Positions 16,208-25,572 of a stretch of 64,000 bases of DNA are shown one piece after another. Location of the stretch: the NCBI GenBank assembly GCA_938003985.1, contig CALKWZ010000048.1:1-64000 (forward strand). The letters are read 5' to 3'. Source of the DNA: an uncultured Verrucomicrobiota bacterium (GTDB lineage Bacteria; Verrucomicrobiota; Kiritimatiellia; CAIQIC01; Lenti-01). The notes beneath the pieces are model-generated. The model was given only the letters and a program-made list of their open reading frames with translations, did no database searches and had not been told where the DNA came from. A program made the position numbers and the translations under genes. Every line of letters begins with the position of its first letter. Positions within the stretch are counted from its first letter, which is position 1.

Positions 16208-17050
16208 ATGCGTCGTTGTCTGCCGATCTTGTTGGGCCTGCTGGCGGTGGTTCTAGGCGCCGGCGCGACGCCGCCCAAATGGGCCACGTTCACGGTCGCC
16301 ACGGCCAATCTCTCGGACAACGTCACCCAGGCCTACGGCGATCCGGGCATCCGCATCCTCCAGGCCCTGCAGCCCGACGTGCTGGCCATCCAGGAATTCA
16401 ACTACCGGCTGGGCACCTCCAAGGATCTGGTCCACCGCCTGTTCGGCCCGAAGTGGCATTTCGCGCGCGAAAAAGGCGGCGCGCGCCTCCCCAACGGCGT
16501 CATCAGCCGCTACCCCATCTCCGCGTTCGGGCAGTGGGACGATCCGTACGTCGGCAACCGCCGCTTCTTCTGGGCCACCGTCCAGATTCCCGGCCCCAAG
16601 CCCCTGCACGTCGTCAGCGTGCATCTCGTGCAGAACCGCGCCGAGCGCCGCCTGCCCGAAGCCCGCCATCTGCTCGAACTCATCCGCCGGCAGTTTCCGG
16701 AAGACGACTACGTCGTGCTGTGCGGCGATCTCAACGTCAACACCCGCGATTCGACCGCGCTGGCCGCGCTGACGAAGTGGTTCGACGACTCCGCCCAGCC
16801 CGCCGACCAGGAAGGCAACAAGAACACCAACGCGAACCGCAACCGGCCCTACGACTACGTCCTGCCCAATCCCGCCCTCGCCCCCTACCATGCCCCCACC
16901 GTCCTGCTCGACGAAAAATTCCCCGCCGGACTCGTCTTCGACTCCCGCCTGTGGAACCCCCTGCCCCCGCCCGCCGAATGGGAAGACACCGCCCGCGACC
17001 TGCAGCACCTGCCCGTCATGAAGACCTACCGCGTCCCGCTGGCGGAGTGA
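16208..17050 (+). CDS. Exported endonuclease/exonuclease/phosphatase-family protein
   Basis: A 280-residue protein with a signal peptide (1-20, LPILLGLLAVVLGAGA). The DNase I-like phosphoesterase fold is shown by VATANLSDN, DVLAIQEFNY with the metal-binding Glu, VVSVHLVQN, and VLCGDLNVNTRD with the Asp-x-Asn pair; RPYDYVLPN near the C-terminus matches the family's terminal DYVL motif. It probably acts outside the cytoplasm on a nucleic acid, lipid phosphate or sugar phosphate. ATG 16208 is chosen for the signal peptide. Confidence 0.8.
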   Translation: MRRCLPILLGLLAVVLGAGATPPKWATFTVATANLSDNVTQAYGDPGIRILQALQPDVLAIQEFNYRLGTSKDLVHRLFGPKWHFAREKGGARLPNGVISRYPISAFGQWDDPYVGNRRFFWATVQIPGPKPLHVVSVHLVQNRAERRLPEARHLLELIRRQFPEDDYVVLCGDLNVNTRDSTALAALTKWFDDSAQPADQEGNKNTNANRNRPYDYVLPNPALAPYHAPTVLLDEKFPAGLVFDSRLWNPLPPPAEWEDTARDLQHLPVMKTYRVPLAE

Positions 17051-17070
17051 GCCGGCGGTCGGCCGGCCGG

Positions 17071-17586
17071 TCAGGCGTCGGCAGGGCGTTCCGCCGCCAC
17101 GAAGAGAATTTCTTCTTTCAGCGCCGTATTCATGCGCCGGGACATCCGCACGATGCGCAGCAGCGCCGACATGATTTCCCGGTCGACCGCGGCCTCTGCG
17201 GGCAGGTCTTCCAGTTGATCGTGGAGGGTCAGCTCGACGGTTTCGACCGGCGTGCCCGAGCGAATGGAGAGCAGGTGCCGCCCCGGCGCCACTTCTACCA
17301 GCCGCAGCCACGGCAGGCGCTCCAGCCGTTCGCTGTAGCTTGTCAGGATGATGGCCCGGCCTTCGCCGATCGCCACCGTCGTCACCGGCGGCGGCAGCCC
17401 CCCGTCGGCGGCCAAAATCAGGTCCGCCAGCCGAACGATGGCTTTGGCCCGATCGGCATGGACCGTCGCAAGCAGCCGCAGCACCCGCTCCGGCAAGGTG
17501 ACGGTGACCGGTCGGCGCGGCTCGGCGAATTTAGCCGGCCGACCCCCGCGGTTCTTCTCGACGCTTGACTTTGCGTTTTGTTTCAA
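17071..17586 (-). CDS. Possible ribbon-helix-helix regulator
   Basis: A 171-residue protein, apparently starting with TTG at 17586 because a stop lies a few codons upstream. Residues 14-55 (GRPAKFAEPRRPVTVTLPER, then VLRLLATVHADRAKAIVRLA) resemble a ribbon-helix-helix DNA-binding segment with a basic arm. The rest (LPWLRLVEVAPGRHLLSIRS and LHDQLEDLPAEAAVDREI) is a possible sensor or dimer domain with no recognised family. Its start lies inside the predicted promoter of the divergent lipoprotein gene, so it may control that gene and itself. Confidence 0.5.
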   Translation of the reverse strand: MKQNAKSSVEKNRGGRPAKFAEPRRPVTVTLPERVLRLLATVHADRAKAIVRLADLILAADGGLPPPVTTVAIGEGRAIILTSYSERLERLPWLRLVEVAPGRHLLSIRSGTPVETVELTLHDQLEDLPAEAAVDREIMSALLRIVRMSRRMNTALKEEILFVAAERPADA

Positions 17587-17593
17587 TGTTAAT
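17565..17593 (+). promoter_or_regulatory. Predicted promoter of the lipoprotein gene
   Basis: TTGACT (17565-17570), 17-base spacer, GTTAAT (17588-17593). It overlaps the first codons of the divergent regulator gene. This stretch is much richer in A and T than its surroundings. Confidence 0.45.
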
Positions 17594-17715
17594 AGCCGCT
17601 CGTATAAAGGTTTCTACATTGATACTTGATTCCGGGCCGCGAACGCAAATCCAAAGTTTCCGACGCCTGGCCGGCCGCATTTAGAAAACGACCACAACCA
17701 ACCGAAAGGACAAAC

Positions 17716-18108
17716 ATGCGCAAATTCCTCTGGCTGTCTCTGCTGGCTCTCGCGATCCCCCTGGCGTTCACCGGTTGCAGCGATTCCGACGACGACGGCG
17801 ATTCGGGCGGCGGAAGTTCCAAATTCGTCGGCACCTGGGCGTTGAGCCAAGGCGGCGGCGTGTCCTGGTATCTGATTTTCAACTCCGATGGCTCGTGGCT
17901 GATTTCCGACACCGCGGACGGCTCCGCCCGCCGCGTGTACGGCACCTATTCCGTCGACGGCAACGTCGCCTCCGGGCCCATGGTCAATCCGGGAACCGGC
18001 GTCGGCGAAATCGTCGCCACGCTCGACGGCGACACGCTCGCCCTCGATTTCATCGAACATTGGCACAACCCCTACAAGCACGTGCCCTACGTCGGCACCA
18101 AGATCTGA
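17716..18108 (+). CDS. Small lipoprotein with lipocalin-like fold pattern
   Basis: A 130-residue precursor with a lipoprotein signal: MRKFLWLSLLALAIPLAFTG before Cys21, followed by an acidic/Gly/Ser linker (SDSDDDGDSGGGSS). The mature part (KFVGTWALSQGGGVSWYLIF, NSDGSWLISD, YGTYSVDGN) has the short beta-strand pattern of small eight-strand 'lipocalin-like' bacterial domains. Acidic residues after the Cys suggest it may not be sent to the outer membrane by Lol. AAAGGA lies just before the ATG. A strong terminator follows. Function unknown. Confidence 0.75.
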   Translation: MRKFLWLSLLALAIPLAFTGCSDSDDDGDSGGGSSKFVGTWALSQGGGVSWYLIFNSDGSWLISDTADGSARRVYGTYSVDGNVASGPMVNPGTGVGEIVATLDGDTLALDFIEHWHNPYKHVPYVGTKI

Positions 18109-18130
18109 TTTCCGGCCAGGTCCGACCGAT

Positions 18131-18162
18131 CGGCCGCCCGCTTGCGGGCGGCCGTCTTTTTT
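18131..18162 (+). terminator. Rho-independent terminator
   Basis: Perfect 11-bp stem CGGCCGCCCGC / GCGGGCGGCCG with a TT loop, followed by TCTTTTTT. Confidence 0.9.
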
Positions 18163-18246
18163 CCGCCGCCCCCGGATGCCGCCGCCGCCGTAGCCCGCAA
18201 GGGCCCGGAAATCCGCGCAAATTGGGGCTTCCCTTTTTTCCGCAGT

Positions 18247-18307
18247 GTGGAAAAATCCCCCCCGATTTTTCCACGGTGTGGAGAATATTTTTCCATCGCG
18301 TGGAAAA
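18247..18307 (+). promoter_or_regulatory. Structured alaS leader with competing inverted repeats
   Basis: Three inverted repeats crowd the 80 bases before alaS. GTGGAAAAATC (18247-18257) pairs perfectly with GATTTTTCCAC (18264-18274) across a C6 loop. The same TTTTCCAC (18267-18274) can pair instead with GTGGAGAA (18278-18285). A third palindrome, TTTTCCA-TCGCG-TGGAAAA, lies at 18289-18307, three bases before the CAGGAG ribosome site. They may form alternative RNA structures or be DNA-binding sites; a similar palindrome occurs at 54020-54037. Confidence 0.55.
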
Positions 18308-18322
18308 CCCAGGAGCCGCCCC

Positions 18323-20962
<2,640 letters not shown>

Positions 20963-20989
20963 AGACGCCGAGCCCCGCGCACGATGGCA

Positions 20990-21022
20990 AAACGCCCGAC
21001 GGCTTCCGGCCGCCGGGCGTTT
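20990..21022. terminator. Terminator between alaS and the converging regulator
   Basis: Stem AAACGCCCG-CGGC / GCCG-CGGGCGTTT with a TTCC loop, having A and T flanks on both sides, so it can act in both directions. Confidence 0.75.
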
Positions 21023-21042
21023 GCTTTCGGCCGCCGATCAAC

Positions 21043-21591
21043 TCAAAGCAGCTTCAGCAGGCCTTTCGCCAGCGGATGGTCGGCCTCCGCCAGTTTCCAC
21101 GTGCGACCGTCCTGTTCCACCCAGCCGCCGGCGGCCAGGAGCCGCAGATGGTGCCACAGGGTTTGGCCGGGAATCTGCACGGCGCCCTGCAGGACAAGGA
21201 AGGACCGCGGCTCCGCCCGCAGCGCCCGCAAGACGGCGATGCGCCGCTCGTGCGCCAATCCTTGCGCGATGCGGGCGGTTTGCTCGTCCCCGGCCGGCGG
21301 ATATTTCGCGCATGCCTCCTGCAGCGCCCGCAACAGCGGTTTGGCGCTGGCCACCAGCGGATCCGGTTCCGGGAAATAGCGTACGCGGCGGCCCTCCCGC
21401 TCCACGCCCACGATCCCCCGCGCCTGCAGCCGCCGCAGTTCCTGGCTGGCCCGCGCCAGATCGATTTTCTCCGCCGCCGCCAGCTCCGTAACCGACAGCC
21501 CCGGATGCTTGATGACGCGCCGCAGCAACGCCAACCGCGTCCCGCCGGACAGCACCCGGCACGTGCGCCACAGGGTCGGACTCAACGCCAC
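21043..21591 (-). CDS. ArsR-like regulator with two winged-helix domains
   Basis: A 182-residue protein made of two similar helix-turn-helix halves. Residues 10-75 (LSGGTRLALLRRVIKHPGLS, VTELAAAEKIDLARASQELR, VGVEREGRRVRYFPEPDPLV) form an ArsR-type winged helix. Residues 105-180 (AQGLAHERRIAVLRALRAEP, GQTLWHHLRLLAAGGWVEQD) form a second. There are no clustered cysteines for metal sensing. GTG start at 21591 with GGAGGT upstream. Its predicted promoter overlaps one of two 24-bp palindromes, which suggests autoregulation. Ligand unknown. Confidence 0.75.
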   Translation of the reverse strand: MALSPTLWRTCRVLSGGTRLALLRRVIKHPGLSVTELAAAEKIDLARASQELRRLQARGIVGVEREGRRVRYFPEPDPLVASAKPLLRALQEACAKYPPAGDEQTARIAQGLAHERRIAVLRALRAEPRSFLVLQGAVQIPGQTLWHHLRLLAAGGWVEQDGRTWKLAEADHPLAKGLLKLL

Positions 21592-21610
21592 GTTCCACCT
21601 CCGCTTTTCA

Positions 21611-21634
21611 TATGATGATTAATTAATGATCATA
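21611..21634. promoter_or_regulatory. 24-bp palindromic operator, copy 1
   Basis: Near-perfect palindrome TATGATGATTAA / TTAATGATCATA, one mismatch pair from copy 2, set 20-43 bases before the ArsR-like start codon. It is strikingly AT-rich in this genome. Confidence 0.65.
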
Positions 21635-21649
21635 CTTTCCCGGCGTCAA
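21621..21649 (-). promoter_or_regulatory. Predicted promoter of the ArsR-like gene
   Basis: On the minus strand, TTGACG (21649-21644), 17-base spacer, TTAATT (21626-21621). The -10 box is inside the palindrome at 21611-21634, so a bound protein would block RNA polymerase. Confidence 0.5.
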
Positions 21650-21709
21650 GCCCAATGCGCATATTTGGTTGGATTTGCGTCATTATCGAACTCCAGTCAA
21701 ATACTTTTG

Positions 21710-21733
21710 TATGATCATTAATTAATGATCATA
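21710..21733. promoter_or_regulatory. 24-bp palindromic operator, copy 2
   Basis: Perfect palindrome with half-site TATGATCATTAA, 99 bases from copy 1. The DNA between the two copies has no gene. Two spaced copies suggest cooperative binding or looping by a dimeric repressor, most simply the adjacent ArsR-like protein. Confidence 0.65.
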
Positions 21734-21826
21734 CGAATGAAACGGTCGACGAAAGGCGGCGGCACGCGCGGGCGCAGGAAGCGCCGGCCCCGCAGAATCT
21801 CGGGCCGGGGAAACGGCGGCGGAGAC

Positions 21827-22327
21827 TCAACCCTTGAAAACGAAAAACTTCCGCATGACGTAGTTGATGGCCAGCGAGCTGAGGATGTTCGCGCCGAACG
21901 CATACGTGGTTTGAACGCCGAAGTGCTTGATCAGCACGCCCATCAGCGTCGTGCCCACCGTCATGCTGACGGCCGACACCGCCAGAAAAAGCAGGAATTC
22001 GATCGCGACGTGGTGCCGGCCCGGCCTGAACACGAACCAGCGGTTGGCGAGATAGCACACCGTGTTCGAAACGAAGAACGCCAGCACGTTCGAGTAGACC
22101 GCGTAGCGCGCGCGCAACTCGTCCACCACCGCCGGCGCATCCAGCCCGAACAGCTTCACCAGGGGGTCTTCCGGCGTCACGCACGGGAACAGCAGGAACC
22201 CCACCAGGAAGAACGTCAGCACGTGCGTGGCGGTCGCCAGCCCGCCCGCCAGTCCGTACTTCACGAACTGCACGAACGGCGGGGCGTCGTGCGACAGGTA
22301 GTGCTGCCAACGCGCCTTCAGGCCCAT
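21827..22327 (-). CDS. GtrA-family membrane protein
   Basis: A 166-residue protein with four predicted membrane helices. The opening FVQFVKYGLAGGLATATHVL and the NRWFVFRPGRHH loop, with ANILSSLAINYVMRKFFVF at the end, are GtrA signatures. GtrA proteins help move undecaprenyl-phosphate-linked sugars across the membrane or assist polysaccharide synthesis. A longer-than-usual loop (LFPCVTPEDPLVKLFGLDAP) lies between helices 1 and 2. It begins one base after the upstream greA-like gene ends, so they are co-transcribed; no glycosyltransferase is adjacent. Confidence 0.85.
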   Translation of the reverse strand: MGLKARWQHYLSHDAPPFVQFVKYGLAGGLATATHVLTFFLVGFLLFPCVTPEDPLVKLFGLDAPAVVDELRARYAVYSNVLAFFVSNTVCYLANRWFVFRPGRHHVAIEFLLFLAVSAVSMTVGTTLMGVLIKHFGVQTTYAFGANILSSLAINYVMRKFFVFKG

Positions 22328-22328
22328 G

Positions 22329-24488
22329 CTACTTCACCCATTCCTTGATTTCGGCCGGCAGTTCCTCGACCGAGCGCAGGACGCATTCGATCTCGGCGCC
22401 GCCTTCCGTCGGCACGAGCACCTTCTCGCCCGGCTGCTTGCCGGCCAGCGCCTTGGCCATGCGGGTGCTGGACGAGATGACGTGCTTCTCCGGCTGCTGG
22501 TCCCATTCGCCGAGGATGTGGAAGTGCTCCGAACGGCCGTCGGGATAGTCCAAGGTCACGGTGGAACCGATGCCGGCCACGCCCTTGGGCGCCTCGGAAA
22601 AGTCCGTCGGCCGCACCTTGGACATCATCGCTTCGAGGTCCGCGCGGCGCGCCATCAGCACGCGCTGCATGTCCTTGGCGGCCTTGTATTCGAAGTTCTC
22701 GCTCAGGTCGCCGTAGCTGCGCGCCACCGCGATTTCCTTCGAGTTGGCCGGGATGTCGACGTTGATCAGCTTTTCGAGCTGCTCCTGGCGCTCGCGATAG
22801 CTGCGGTGCGAGGTCACCGACCCGTAGGTCGCGACGGGCTGCTCGGCGGCTTCGCCCGTGATCACGCTCTGCAGATGCGGATAGAGCTTGAGGATTTTGG
22901 CCTGCATCACCTGCCGGTCCAGGCCCGGCCAGGCGGAGGACACGTTCAGGCGCTTGAAGAAGTCCCGCTGCCGGCCCGGCGTCATGCCGTCGAAGGTCGG
23001 CCGCAGCCAATCGACGTCTTCGAACATTTCGCGCAGCTGCTTCTGCGTCTTGAGGCGGTCGCCCATGTAGTCCTGCTCGAGTTCTTCCACGGCCAGCGCC
23101 GCCAGCACCGTCGGCGGCGGCAGATCCCATTCTTCCGCCTGGCGCGGATTGCGGAAGACCCACAACAGCATTTCCTGCCGGATCAGGTGGGTGGCGCAAG
23201 CGTCCGCGAAAATCTGCCGGCATGCCTCGCCCGCGCCTTGCTTGAGCAGCAGCGCCAGCGCTTCCTGCAGCGCGCCGAAATGCAGATGCTTGAGCTGGCC
23301 CAGCAGCGCGGCTTGCGCCGCCGCGGGGTCCTGCGCCCACAGGAATTCCAGCGCCTGGCGCAGTTCGCGCGCGGGCAAATCGTGCAGGAGCGGCGTCAGC
23401 GCGCCGGCGCGCAGGAAATCGCGCACGGCCGCCGGCCAATCGCATTCGGCGGCCTGGAGGCCCAGACGCGCCGCCAACATCGCGGCCTGCAACTTGAGCC
23501 CGGGCTGGCGGCTCGTGGCGCCTTTCAGCACGAACGCCACGCGGTTGGCCAAAATCGATTTCTGCGCGGGCTGGATCGCGGCCAGGCTCGCCGGACTGTC
23601 CGCCAGTTCGCGCCCGCGTTCCAGCACCGTCTTCAGGTCGCGCTCGAGCGCGAGCTTGTCGAACCACGAATCGTCGTAGCCGGACGCGCGGTCGAGCAAG
23701 CGGATCGGATCGGTCCGTTTCGCGGGGATTTCCACCAGCGGATCGGCTTTGAGCGCCTTGCGCGCGGCATCCCAGAACCGTTTCCAATCGACTTCCGGCA
23801 CCACGCCGAACGAAATCAGCTTGTCTTGGAGCGCGGCCGCGGACAGGGGGCCGAAGCTCGCCAGCGCGGCCCGGACGACGTCGGCGGGCGTCTGGGCGAT
23901 CAGGTTCTGGATGCCGTCCCGGTCCCGATGCAGGCGCGCCAGCAGATGGTCGTCGCCCAGCAATTCGAGGGTTTCGGCGGCGACTTTCATGGCCAGGCCG
24001 TGGCCGGGCCGGCCGCGGAAATCGATTTCGATCTTCTTGTAGAGCGCGTCCGCCTTGCGCACCACGCCGAAGCCCCAGGTGCGGTGCAGGCACAGCGCGC
24101 CGGCATGCAGGCCGTGCAGCAGCCGGAAACGACGGACGCATTCGCGCGCCGCCAGTTTCTGCCCGAAGCCCGCCTCCTGGATCAGCGCCAGCAGATGCGG
24201 ACTCGAACCCGCGACCAGATCGGCCGCCCTGAGCCAGTCCTTGGGCGTCATGTGGTCGGCCGGCGTGCTTTCCGCCCGCCACTTCAGCAACTCGATGCCC
24301 CCGGCCACATCCCCCGTTTTCGCCAGCGCTTCCTGCGCCATCCCCGCCCATTCCCGCGTCGCCGAGGCGATTCCGGCCGCCCGGCCCGCCTCCAGCGCGG
24401 CGATCCAATCCGCGGCGGCGGCCTTCTCGTTCTCCAGCAATTCCAATACGCGGTTTTCCAACTCGTTCTGTGCAACCGGCTCGCTCAT
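22329..24488 (-). CDS. greA: GreA/GreB-domain protein with long N-terminal extension
   Basis: A 719-residue protein. The C-terminal 170 residues are a transcription elongation factor: coiled coil ending in ANSKEIAVARSYGDLSENFE and YKAAKDMQRVL, whose acidic tip (Asp-Leu-Ser-Glu-Asn-Phe-Glu) enters the RNA polymerase channel, then the FKBP-like domain (SSSTRMAKALAGKQPGEKVL). The first 550 residues are helical, with a motif WGFGVVRKADALYKKIEIDF. GreA normally has about 158 residues; an extended form of about 715 is known in chlamydiae, so this is a PVC trait. ATG 24488 is chosen over an upstream frame start by similarity (MSEPVAQNELENRV). It rescues backtracked polymerase; the extension's role is unknown. 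Confidence 0.82.
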   Translation of the reverse strand: MSEPVAQNELENRVLELLENEKAAAADWIAALEAGRAAGIASATREWAGMAQEALAKTGDVAGGIELLKWRAESTPADHMTPKDWLRAADLVAGSSPHLLALIQEAGFGQKLAARECVRRFRLLHGLHAGALCLHRTWGFGVVRKADALYKKIEIDFRGRPGHGLAMKVAAETLELLGDDHLLARLHRDRDGIQNLIAQTPADVVRAALASFGPLSAAALQDKLISFGVVPEVDWKRFWDAARKALKADPLVEIPAKRTDPIRLLDRASGYDDSWFDKLALERDLKTVLERGRELADSPASLAAIQPAQKSILANRVAFVLKGATSRQPGLKLQAAMLAARLGLQAAECDWPAAVRDFLRAGALTPLLHDLPARELRQALEFLWAQDPAAAQAALLGQLKHLHFGALQEALALLLKQGAGEACRQIFADACATHLIRQEMLLWVFRNPRQAEEWDLPPPTVLAALAVEELEQDYMGDRLKTQKQLREMFEDVDWLRPTFDGMTPGRQRDFFKRLNVSSAWPGLDRQVMQAKILKLYPHLQSVITGEAAEQPVATYGSVTSHRSYRERQEQLEKLINVDIPANSKEIAVARSYGDLSENFEYKAAKDMQRVLMARRADLEAMMSKVRPTDFSEAPKGVAGIGSTVTLDYPDGRSEHFHILGEWDQQPEKHVISSSTRMAKALAGKQPGEKVLVPTEGGAEIECVLRSVEELPAEIKEWVK

Positions 24489-24602
24489 GTGACAACCTTC
24501 CTCGCAAATGCGCCCGCAGGAAAACAAATCGGGCGGCCAAATGCAAGCCGCGCGCGTTTTGCGGCATCCACGGGCGGCCCCGGGTTGTCGGCGGTCCCGG
24601 GC

Positions 24603-24631
24603 TTGACTCCGCGCGGCACGTTATTTAAAGA
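24603..24631 (+). promoter_or_regulatory. Predicted promoter of the yitT-like gene
   Basis: TTGACT (24603-24608) followed after 17 bases by TAAAGA (24626-24631), within an AT-rich patch TTATTTAAAGATT. The gene begins at 24700. Nothing else is seen in the 24489-24699 gap. Confidence 0.45.
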
Positions 24632-24699
24632 TTCTTCTACACCCGTCGGCAGAATAAAACCGCGCGTTTACTGGGAAGAGCCCATCAAGGAGGTCGGCA

Positions 24700-25551
24700 A
24701 TGGTCAAGAAAACGGCGAAGTTCCTGTATCAACTCGGGCTGTTGGCGGCGGGAAGCCTGTTATGCGCTTTTGCGGTCAAGGTCTTCGTGATGCCGCACGG
24801 ATTCCTGTCGCGGGGCCTGACCGGCTTTGCCTTGCTCATCAGCTATCTGCGGCCGGAATTCCCCGTGGGGCTGGTGTACTTCGCGCTCAATATTCCGGTG
24901 TTCGCGCTCGGCGGCTATTTTGTCGGCCGCCGGTTCGTCCTGTATTCGCTGCTGGGATTGGCCATCTATTCCCTCGCACTGGCGTTCATCGACATGGAAC
25001 TGGCGCTCGCGGACCCCATGCTTTGCGCCGTGACCGCCGGGGCGCTGTCCGGCATCGGAGTGGCCGTCATCCTGCGTTCGTACGGTTCCAGCGGGGGCTC
25101 GGAGATTCTCTCGGTCATCCTGAACAAGCTGTTCGGCATCACGATCGGGACGGGGGCGATGATCGTCAATGCCGCCGTGCTGGTTCTGTCGGCGTTGCTG
25201 TTCCCGATCGAGAAGGTGCTGTACACGCTGGTATTCGTCTTCGTCAGCTCCCAGTTCACGAACCAGGTGTTCCACGGCCTGGCCCGGCGGCGCACTGCGC
25301 TGATCATGTCCGAGCAATGGCAGGCCGTGGCGGAAGCCCTCACCCGGAAGCACAAGTTCGGGGTCACCCTGCTCAGCGGCCACGGCGGTTTCGAAGGGAT
25401 GGAGCGGAAACTGCTCTACTCGGTCGTCCAGCGCCAGGAGGTGTCGGCGTTGAAGCGGACGGTCAACGAAATCGACGGCAATGCGTTCATCACCATCATG
25501 GACGCGGACGACGTCACCGGCGTGGAGATCGGCAACCAGCCGCACTGGTGA
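24700..25551 (+). CDS. YitT-family membrane protein
   Basis: A 283-residue protein with five or six membrane helices in the first 190 residues and a soluble DUF2179 domain at the end (HKFGVTLLSGHGGFEGMERK, LLYSVVQRQEVSALKRTVNE, ITIMDADDVTGVEI). The VMPHGFLSRGLTGFALLISY and SYGSSGGSEILSVILNKLFG repeats, mirror-related, are typical of the family. Transport substrate is not known. AAGGAGG lies close before the ATG. Codon use here and in the following genes is less extreme in GC than in the window's core genes. Confidence 0.85.
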   Translation: MVKKTAKFLYQLGLLAAGSLLCAFAVKVFVMPHGFLSRGLTGFALLISYLRPEFPVGLVYFALNIPVFALGGYFVGRRFVLYSLLGLAIYSLALAFIDMELALADPMLCAVTAGALSGIGVAVILRSYGSSGGSEILSVILNKLFGITIGTGAMIVNAAVLVLSALLFPIEKVLYTLVFVFVSSQFTNQVFHGLARRRTALIMSEQWQAVAEALTRKHKFGVTLLSGHGGFEGMERKLLYSVVQRQEVSALKRTVNEIDGNAFITIMDADDVTGVEIGNQPHW

Positions 25552-25572
25552 TCCGCCGGGCTGCCGCGCGGA

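Noticed and set aside
18181..18296. T-box riboswitch for alaS
   Set aside because: No specifier loop, AG-bulge or TGG-containing T-box sequence; only simple palindromes.
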